Shown here: piece by piece, positions 55,430 through 64,000 of the stretch | How positions within the stretch are numbered: the stretch's first letter is position 1 | Layout of the letters: every line of letters begins with the position of its first letter | NCBI GenBank assembly: GCA_022559845.1 | Contig: CM040126.1 | Span: 126,766,886-126,830,885 of the forward strand | Direction of reading: 5' to 3' | Length of the DNA: 64,000 bases | Source: Amorphophallus konjac | Taxonomy: Eukaryota; Streptophyta; Magnoliopsida; Alismatales; Araceae | Made by a program: the position numbers and the translations under genes | The notes under the pieces: generated by a model | The model's input: the letters and a program-made list of their open reading frames with translations, nothing else | Told to the model about the DNA's origin: nothing | Database searches by the model: none

Positions 55430-58250
55430 AGTCATCGATGGCGAAACCCACAGGCAATGTCCCCTGACAGCGACAAGCTAAGCAAGGCTCGCAGGTACCT
55501 AAAAAACAAACACAAAACAAAAAAATAAAAAAAGGGGGCAAAAAATAGAGATGCCCTGGTGGACTCAGCCACTCTCTCCATAAGAGGTGGCTGGGGGCAA
55601 AAAGGCCGCAAACCCAGTTGAGGTGAAAACCCGCGAGGGTGCCTCAGGAAAAATCGGGTTACCCCTTGGTATGAAAACCCGTAAGGGCGCACTGGATAAA
55701 GTAAAAGGGGGCCAGCTCTGGCGAAAACCCAAAAGGGCGGTGGAGCTGGTAAATAGAAAAAAAAGAAAAATCTCTCTTACTCACTAGGAACAGCCAACCA
55801 CATCGCCATAAATCCCTGACCGGTCCACCGCGACAGTGGGTCAGCATACCTTCTTCTGGCTGTCACACCATAGCGGTCGGCCTATACCCAGTCTTTGACC
55901 AAAACACCATCATGGTCAGTCATCTCCCAAGATCCAGGTCAATACACCATCACGATCGACCTACCTATTTCCTCCTAGTCTCACGTTATCCCCGTTTGCC
56001 ACTATCCCCTTGACCAATATGCCACCACGGCCGGTCAAGCCTCCACCTTGGTCATCCCCCTTCACAGTCGACCTACACCTACCCTTGACCAAAACACCTA
56101 CACAGTCGGTCAAATACATGATCTCTGGCTGAAACACCATAATGGTTGGCCTGTATATAACCCAGTTCTTGACCAATACACATTCCTGGTCGGTTAAATC
56201 CCCAATCTTTTGGCCAATACACCTCTTTGGTCGACCGACGTCAATTCATGGCTTATACACCGCCACAACGCAGAACCTCAGCCTTTGGATCGTCAATGTC
56301 GACCAGTTCAAGCTTCAGTACAAGCTATAGCTGCAAGCTGCATGGATCAGTCAGCCTACAGGTCTACGTGAAGTTCCAGATTGCTTGGCAACCAGCCAAG
56401 CCCTAACAGCAATCCCAGCATCAACACAATGGATCAACGACAATGATCCCACCAGCAATGTCCTTTGACAGCAGCAAGCTAAGGGCACCCAGCGCTAGTC
56501 ACCGAACAGCCAAGAGGCTCTCAGGTAAATTAAAATAATAACAACAAAAATGGAGTTAAAAATGGAGATACCCTGGTGGACTCAACCGTTATCTTTCTTA
56601 AGGAAGTGGCTGGGGGCAAAAAGGCCAGCAACCCGGCTGAGGTGAAAACCAGCAAGGGCACCTCAGGAAAAATTGGGTAACCCCTCGATGCGAAAACCTG
56701 CAAGGGCGCATCGAAAAAAGCAAAAGGGGGCCAGCTCTAGCGAAAACCTGAAAGGGCAGTAGAACTGGTATAGAGAACAAAAACAAAATTTCTCTTCTCC
56801 CCCAGCTGGGGCAACCAACTACCCACCTTCCAGCAATCAGATCCCCTGCCAGTTGGCCCATACCAGTCGATGACTAATGCCCTGCTCCAGTTTATAAATC
56901 ATGCACCTCCATGTCCGCCATATACCATCATGTTCGGCCTAAGCTAGCTCCCCGGACCACTCCCCTCCCTTGGTGGACTATACCAGTCCATAGCTAGTAC
57001 ACCTCTCTAGCGTATTGATCTTACACTCCCCATTTAGCCATACACCACCCCAGTTGGCTCACACTTCCTCCGGCCTCACACCACCATGGTTGGCCCATAT
57101 ACACCAGCAACTCATGCACCATTCCAGTTATTCATTCCAGCAAACCTCAGCCTACACACCACCTCGGTTGGCCTCTAAACCACATCAACCTTAAATCCAT
57201 CTATCATGAGGATCCATCAACCCATAATTCCTGGTCACCTGCCCGTCATGGTCAAGTCACCATCAACCCAATCATGACTCCAGCAGTACGCCGTAAAGGC
57301 ATACCAGTTCCTAGATCCCAGATCCCAGTCATGATTCCAGCAATATGCCACCAAGGCTCACCGGTTCCTAGATCACCAGTCAAACTTTAGATTACTCAGT
57401 AACCAGCCAAAGCCACAACCATGGCTACAACGGCGACAAGCCATCAACAGCACAAACTCGAGGTCACGTCCCCTAACAGCAGCACGCTATGGACGATAGC
57501 CATAAGGATCCCAGGTCAAAAAAATGGGGTTAAAAATAGAGATACCGAGGTGGCCTCAGTCAACTCCCTCTGCGGGACTACTGAGGGCAAAAATTGCCAT
57601 CAACCCAGCTAAGGTGAAAACCAGCAAGGGCACCTTAGTTAAAATCAGGTAACCCCTCGGTGTGAAATCCTGCAAGGGCGCACCGAAAAAAGTAGAAGGG
57701 GGCCAGCTCTGGCGAAAATCTACAAGGGCGGTAGAGCTGGTAAAGAGAATAATAAAAAAACTCTTTTCCTCTCTACTCCTCGCTGATGAAAGCCATGGGC
57801 CGCGACATCTCGCCGATGGCAAGCTCAACATCACTCAACAACAATGGTGGCCATTACACCCCCGAGGGTCGGTCATCCCTAGTTCCAGTTTCCAGTTCCA
57901 ATTCCAGTTTCCAGTTCTAGTCTACAGTTCTGGCATTCGGCTACCCACCTCAGCGGTTAGCAGACCAGTTCCAGTTTCTAGCTCCAACATTCAGCTACAC
58001 ACCTTAACGGTCAGTCGACCAGCTTCAGCCTTCTGGCTACTACACATTAGCAGTTAGCCGGCCAACTCCAGTTCCAGTCGCTAGCTCCAGTATTCAGCTA
58101 CACACCATAACGGTCAGCCGACCGGTTCCAGCCTTCTGGCTACAACACATCAACGGTTAGCCGGCCAGCTCCAGTTCCAGTCTCCAGCTACGACACCTTA
58201 GCAGTCAGTCGGCCAGTTCCAATTGTAGATGCCTAATTTCAGACATCCCG
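55430..58250 (+). repeat. Three tandem units of about 1.0 kb
   Basis: Unit starts (GACAAG(T/C)CATC..., then CCCCTGACAGC or similar) fall near 55430, 56430 and 57431. GGCTGGGGGCAAAAAGGCC lies at 55588 and 56608, with a decayed copy near 57577. Each unit has three AAAACC(C/T)G(C)xAGGGCGC-like motifs in the next 150 bp, then a run of short ACACCATxATGGTxGGCC repeats. The motif block resembles, from memory, the non-coding region near the LTR of some plant Tat-type elements. Confidence 0.7.
57870..58240 (+). repeat. Short repeats with CGGTxAGCCGGCC core
   Basis: CCAGTTCCAG and (A)CGGTCAGCCG(G/A)CC elements recur every 43-60 bp. A related cluster lies at 59540-59740. Units are irregular. Confidence 0.65.
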
Positions 58251-58399
58251 CGAACCCTTTGTCTAGCCACCATAGAAGTGATACTTTCTATTGGTTGATT
58301 GGTTGTGTGGAGCCTCATCCTTGTCTAAGGTAGTCTCCACCATGTCCCTTCGCGGATCCAATTGGAAGGCCATAGTCTTGGCCACCCATACCCCTGGGC

Positions 58400-58625
58400 G
58401 ACCAGACTGTTGGCCGCCTTGCCATTCCAGGGCGGCTAGAGAGTTGGCCGCCCACATTCCAAGGCGGCCACAAAGTTGGCCGCTCACCTCTTCTGGACGA
58501 CCATCGACCTGGCCGCCCAGTCCTCAAGAAGGCCACCTCCTAGCCGCCTAGACCCTCAAGAAGGCCACTGCCTTGGCCGCCATCTCCTTTGAATGGCCAT
58601 CAACCTGGCCGCTTCCTGTCAACTG
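58400..58625 (+). repeat. 33-bp TGGCCGCC minisatellite
   Basis: TGGCCGCC or TGGCCGCT at 58411, 58445, 58477 and 58510, about 33 apart, with GGCGGC between them forming dyads. The 33-bp period keeps frames open; no gene called. Confidence 0.7.
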
Positions 58626-58639
58626 TCCGTCAACCCCAT

Positions 58640-59535
58640 GATCTGCCCACTCCGGGCACGTCCTCCGCAACTGCTCCCACTCTGGGGGGTTCGAGACTCA
58701 CATAGCTTACACGTAATCTATTTTTCGAATGGTTTTGATGGTGGGAATTCCACCACATACAAAACTCCATTCCGATCGATCTCACAAGGGGAGTTGGACA
58801 TCTCATACGGAGGGGGGTTGGACATTTTGGAGGAGGAGAGGCTGCTAGTTTCTTCGAGCCCGGAGAGAGAGCTGGGAGCACAATAGCATCCTTCCCGACC
58901 TTCCCCTAGCAACAGAACCCGCCGTTGAAGAGCTCGCGACTGGAGAGTCTAGGTTACAGGGGGCGGCCGTCGACATGGCCGCCCACCTCTTTTGAACGGC
59001 CAAATAGCTAGCCGCCTCCTGCTAGTTGACGGGCAAACCCCGTCCTTCTTTCCCTTGTTTGCTATATTGCTACGTTCCTTCCTGTTTTACTACATGCATG
59101 CATACTAGATCTTCCTAGCTCCCTATTTTAAAGAGATTTTCCAATCCAAAACATAGGGAAGGTGGATGGTCGAAAGTCTTGACCATCCACCTTTCCACCC
59201 CCCTTCCCGGTACGATTGACCCCATTTGAATGTTTTCTTTACTTATATGAGCATTTCCTACACTTCACAGTCTAATGGTCTATTCTCTATTTGCTGGTAA
59301 TTTGTAGGAACTTCATCGTCGACTCGCAGAGCTCTGTGTTCTTTGCCAGCCGAGAGCGAGGATAGGAAGAACCCATATTCTCCCATTCCTAAGGCGTTCA
59401 CGATCATTCTACCACTGTGAGGCTCTGGTATAAGTTTCTTGCGATCACTCTATCTCTTTATTTTTAAGTTGTGCATTGTAGGCAGCAGCAGCATAGTTCG
59501 GAGGGACACATGCACGCCATCGCGCGCACCCGCAC
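58640..59535. other. No gene recognised; contains one strong hairpin
   Basis: Apart from the hairpin at 59159-59193 and a further GGCCGCC patch near 58965, I see no repeat or coding signal. Confidence 0.4.
59159..59193. repeat. 13-bp perfect inverted repeat
   Basis: AAGGTGGATGGTC (59159-59171) and its exact complement (59181-59193) flank a nine-base loop. Not followed by a T run, so it is not called a terminator. Confidence 0.8.
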
Positions 59536-59759
59536 CTTCCGGTGCCTACACCAGTCTCAGCTCCAGTCCCAGTCTCCGGCTACAACACCTCAGCGGTCAG
59601 TCGGCTGGCTCCAGTTCCAGCTCCAGTCCCGGCTTTTGGCTACAACACCTTAAACATTTAGCCGATGAGTTCCAATCCCCATTCTAACACAAGTTCCAGT
59701 CCCAGTCTCCGGCTACGTCACCATGATAGCGTGCCGGCCAACCTCAGCTCCAACACCCT

Positions 59760-60440
59760 AGACTAAACAATACCAGCAACATAGGCCAACACACCCTTGC
59801 GGGTTAGCCTCCAGCTTCCAACCCCCAGTAATATAGGACAACACACCATCATGGGTCAACCTCTAGTCTCCAACCATATAGGCTGAAGCACCCTCATAGG
59901 TCGGCCTCCAGCCTCCAGCCCCCAGTAATATAGGTCAACACACCCTCACGGGTCGACCTCCAGCCTCCAGCAACACAGGCCGGAACACCCTCAAGGGTCG
60001 GCCTCCAGCCTCTAGTCTCCAGCAATACAGGCCAACACACCCTTACAGGTTAGCCTCCAGCTTCCAGTCCCCAGTAATACAAGTCAACACACCCTTACGG
60101 GTCGGCCTCCAGTCCCCAACAATGCAGGCCAAAACACCCTCACGGGTCAGCCTCCAGTCGCCAGCCTCCAGTCCCCAGCAACATAGGCCAACATACCCTC
60201 ACGGACCGGCCTCCCTCCTTCACCCTCAAGCAATATGGGCCAACACACCCTTATGGGTAAGCCTCTAGTCTCCCGTTTCTAGTTCCCAGTCACACTGGCC
60301 AATGCACTCTCATGAGTCGGCCTCCAGCTTCCAGTTCCCAGTCCTCTAGGTCAACAACGCCTTATGGGTTGTCCTCTAGCTTCCAGTCTCCAGCCATTCA
60401 GGTCAACATGCCTCATTTAGGGAGGCCTCCAGTACCTAGC
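59760..60440 (+). repeat. Minisatellite with ACACCCT(T)xxGGGTxGGCCTCCAG units
   Basis: A dozen or so units of about 50-60 bp, each with an ACCC...GGGT dyad and a CCTCCAG(C/T)CTCCAG tail. Degenerates after 60440 into TTCCAGT-type low-complexity sequence up to 60811. Confidence 0.75.
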
Positions 60441-60811
60441 TTCCAACATCCAGCTTCTAGTATCCAATTCCCAATACCCAGCTCCATTATCCATCTTCCA
60501 ATTTCTAGAACCTAGTTCTCATACCTAACCTCTAACATCCAACTCCAGTACCCCACTTCCAGCCTCCAATTCCAGCTTTCAGTTCCAATGCCCAGTTCCC
60601 GGCATCTAAATCCTGATTTCCCATTTCCAATTCCAGTTTCCAGCAACAGGCTAGCACGCCTCATAGGGGCAGGCCTCCAGTCCCAGCACCCAGCATCCAA
60701 TTACCAGTCGCCATATCCAACATCCAGTTCCCAGACCCAGCCTTCTATCCCAGTACTCAATAGCCAGATTTTAGTCTCCAGTCCCGATATCCAATTCCCA
60801 ATTTTCAGTTT

Positions 60812-63800
60812 TGTCACGTCCCGAGCCTTTATTACAGCAGAAGACTAGCTCGAGGAATGTGAACAGCCAGCATGGTAAGCCTCTTGCAAGCAAAAATGAT
60901 CAGAGCGCAAGACAATCACACACATAAACGCAATCGCACAATATTTACTCAAACTTCAACTTTCATTTCATTATCAATCAAATATCAAATACAATCACTA
61001 ATTCAACTTTCTTCATCATACTAGACTCAAGAAATAAGAAAATTACATAGACTCAATCTAAACATGTAGACTTCCTAAGTCTTCACTCATTCTTCATTCA
61101 CTCTCGGACCCGCTATTTGAACGTTCCAAATCCGATCCCGACTCACTTCCATCTCCTAAAAAGATTGGAAATAGGTAATGAGCACACTTGCCCAGTAGGT
61201 ATCTTCGCATCAACATGAAGGCACTATTAAAGTAATTAACATTTTAGCTCTAGAGGAATAAGGTAAAATCATGCAAATGCGATGAATCACAAGTATAACC
61301 AAACAATAAGACAATCATGTAAGGTAGAATGAGCAAGTATGAACAAGAATGTAACAAGAATGAACAAGAATGTAGCATGGCCTTTCATGAACAAGAATGT
61401 AATGAGAATGTACTAGCAGTACCACGTAGTCATCATCCAAACATCTTTTGCTTATGAGCAAGTATTTGGTGAACTTCTGTGGAATATCATGTAACATGCA
61501 AGAAAGTCATGTCATAGTAGATTTCCCCGTGGATTTCATTTATCTATAAAGAAAGTACTCCCAGCGTAATGCGACGCCAGTAGCATCATACCTCATGGTT
61601 TACGGTATGTTTTCGACAATCAGCCGAGGAGACTAGCATAGAGCCCTTGAACACAATCAGTGCTCGATCGCATCTTCAAGTATAAATCAAGCTATTTCCA
61701 CGTTTCAAGCAATAAAATATGGCCAAGAATGTAAATAAGTTCATGATAACAATAATCAACAATGAACGCTTCAACTTAGGACATGAGAGATCAAGGATGA
61801 TTTAAGACGATGTCATGCTCATGGAAATAATTCGACAGCATAACGGTACACTTATTATCATTCATAATTTAAGTTAAGTATCTTTAGACAATATGCCAAG
61901 TCCTAGACCATCAATACTCCATCCAGGAACTTAGAATATCAACCCTTTGGTCAAACCTCAGGTTAAAAAATTTAGAACTGTGACGGTCTCATATTGGGCC
62001 GTTACATGAACATAACAGTCGAGTGTTGGGCCGTTAGAAAGGTTGAATCCAGAAGAAAATAGATATGGACTCAAACAATGTGACGGTCAAATATTGGACC
62101 GTTACATGTGTCTGACGGTCGAATATAGATCTGTTACATATCCAGAACCTGAAAACATCGATAGTGCTTTCTAACAATTGGACTTTCAGGGTACAACCAA
62201 CTCGGCGTCCTAGTGGGAATCCCAGGCTCGCGGAGAATTACGGAGGCCTTGAAACAAGATTTCCTAAACCATTGGAAGGAATATCCAATAGAGAGGTCCT
62301 CAAGTTCAAGAATATGTTCCTATAGTGCAAAGTGTGTGTGAACTAATGGCCATATACCGGAATATATGCCATGTACTTTAAAGAAAATAACTCTATAGAA
62401 GAGAAAGAATGTATAATGATATAAAATCATGATAAAACTTATCAATATCTTTTCTAAATCAAGGTTTAAATACAAAACTATAGTGCTTTGGGCATGAAAT
62501 TATCATATACTTAAAAATAACTCTAAAGTACCATAAATCATGCAATTTCTAACATGAATCAACACCTGAACTTAAAAATCATGAAAACAGGTTAAGATCT
62601 AATTAACTAGGCATATATATGTATATAAGCTATCTGAGCCAATCTTAATTCTACCTTAAGTTGCCAGAACACAGTGTTGTGTAATGGACTAGTCTGGGCG
62701 CGTCACAATATGGTAACGGTCCACTATAGGTCTGTAAGAGTTCTCAGAACCCTGCAATCGTTTACAGAGGGTGTGACGGATCAAGGTAGGTCCGTTACAC
62801 GTCCCTAGTGGTCTTACGATAGACCATTAGGTCCTCTGCCACTAGAAAATAGAAACTATAAGAACTATAGTTTAAAACATGCCATAGACTAACTAATCAT
62901 GACAACGAAATAAAGGTCATCTAGATGGATATGTGACATGGAATTAACAAGAAAATATCTTTTATTTTAGATTTAGGCTAAGGATTGTGCATGTATGCAT
63001 AGGACTATCAAAACATGAAATTAATAAGCCATGATTCATGAAATCCAATAAAACTAGAGGGATTTTATCCCTAACAAGGTGTTTTTGCCATTCATGAGAT
63101 AACCTACCTTCTTACTGGCTTTAAAACTTCTAATTTGAGTCTTCAAGGTCGCCCTAGTTATTCTCTTCCTGTGATTTTTCAGTAACTTCACGTTACCCTA
63201 TCTCCCTAATCTCATTACCTACAGATGTAAAATTTGAGGTTAGGAAGATGATACTAAGAGGAACAAAAAGTTCTAAAGCATCTAACTCTAATTACCTCGT
63301 TTAGGCTCTCTAATTTCCTGATCTTCAGCACCTTGTTGCATAGTTTCCTCAGTTGGCGTGATGAAACCAGCAACTTTGGAAGATCCTAACTCCTTGGATA
63401 CTCGACCTCCTAACATGAAATTTTGAGAGTTGTCAGACCTTACTATTATAAACAAAAAGTTCCAAAGGACTTACCCGAGATTCTATCTCCTTGCCTTGTT
63501 TCATTACGAGCCAAAAGTAAGGGTCGCTCAGTTCAGAACTGGGTCCTATTTATCCGCTTTTAGCTAGGGTTTGAGGATTAGATCGATTCTAGAGTCCTTG
63601 TTAAAGCTTAGATCAACTTTTAAGAGTCCTTAACACCTCTACTTATCTTCCCATCTCGATCCCTAAGAGATAGACTAGCAAATATCTAATCTTTTTGCTC
63701 TTTCTTCACTTCACGGAACTAACAGAGAGTAACGGTCGAAGGTAGGCGCGTTACCTGACTGTGGCGGTCGCACGATAGACTGCTACATCCCATGTGCGCA

Positions 63801-64000
63801 GAATTCAATAAAATTCAAACTCTTTTGTTTGTTTATCCATATAATTATCTAATAAAATGGTATTTATCATTAAAATTCGTGAATAACTTAAATAACCTTC
63901 TAGAATATTGGCTAAACATAATGGGCTTGGTCCTTAAACCTATTGAGTTATACTATTAAAGCTAGATTAGTTATTTAACATAATTGGTCCTTATAATCTC
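60812..64000 (-). repeat. LTR G: Tekay/Del-like LTR, minus strand, runs off the window
   Basis: Starts TGTCACGTCCCG, the reverse complement of a Del-like LTR end (compare GGGCGTGACA in F). The blocks near 61150 and 62220 match LTR H in reverse complement. The LTR start (complement of TGTAAC...) is not reached by 64000, so it cannot be decided whether this is a solo LTR or part of a full element. It contains about nine GGTC...GACC-type dyads (61982-63790). Confidence 0.8.

Noticed and set aside
59159..59193. Hairpin as a transcription terminator
   Set aside because: No T run, and plants do not use intrinsic terminators of this kind for nuclear genes.
59439..60848. Ser/Gln-rich ORFs in TTCCAGT repeats
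   Set aside because: Low-complexity sequence; frames are irregular and lack any conserved segment.

Overview
The window is nuclear DNA from a flowering plant and consists almost entirely of nested transposable elements and the minisatellite arrays they landed in. Plant origin is shown by a chromovirus gag-pol with a C-terminal chromodomain (closest by eye to the Tekay/Del lineage), primer-binding sites matching plant initiator-Met tRNA (TGGTATCAGAGC), a plant-type LINE RNase H, and exact 5-bp target-site duplications (TSDs). I found no host gene, tRNA or rRNA. Nothing fixes the species.

Layout. Element H, a decayed Tekay/Del-like chromovirus, enters from the left edge and ends at 36229. It is broken three times: by LTR element A in gag (1-6410, entering from the left), by a 5'-truncated LINE in gag (6767-7567, minus), and by LTR element B in its 3' LTR (13811-35489, minus, TSD acttg). 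B is itself broken by E (15721-22507, plus, TSD gggag; a gag-only element) inside one LTR, and by C (23729-30967, plus, TSD cctgg; the youngest, with two 2170-bp LTRs) inside its internal region. To the right, D (37115-47877, minus, TSD acatg) carries a solo LTR F (41151-44204, TSD gaagg). H and D both sit in a minisatellite region that runs to about 60.8 kb. That region includes an imperfect inverted duplication (36230-37114 plus 47883-48420 against 49615-51590), a 42-bp array (53.0-54.5 kb), three tandem units of about 1 kb (55.4-58.3 kb) and several short dyad-containing arrays. A minus-strand Del-like LTR (G, 60812 to the window end) closes the window.

The most unusual content is the family formed by A, B, C and D. 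All four are non-autonomous LTR elements. Each carries a long ORF joining a Ty3/gypsy-like Gag segment, a proline-rich region, a conserved block I do not recognise, repeats of an HDRSxYGCxGPP motif, an integrase C-terminal (GPF) segment and a chromodomain-like tail. Protease, reverse transcriptase, RNase H and the integrase core are all absent. In A the whole arrangement is still one open frame of about 790 codons. Their LTRs share TGATRRGGxCATC starts, CATCA ends and a hairpin beside a 5' splice-site-like sequence; the hairpin stem changes by paired substitutions between families. The elements cannot copy themselves alone and presumably use enzymes from a chromovirus partner; that dependence is inferred.

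Limits: all alignments were done by eye. Boundaries with exact TSDs are firm to the base. Other array limits are good to a few tens of bases.
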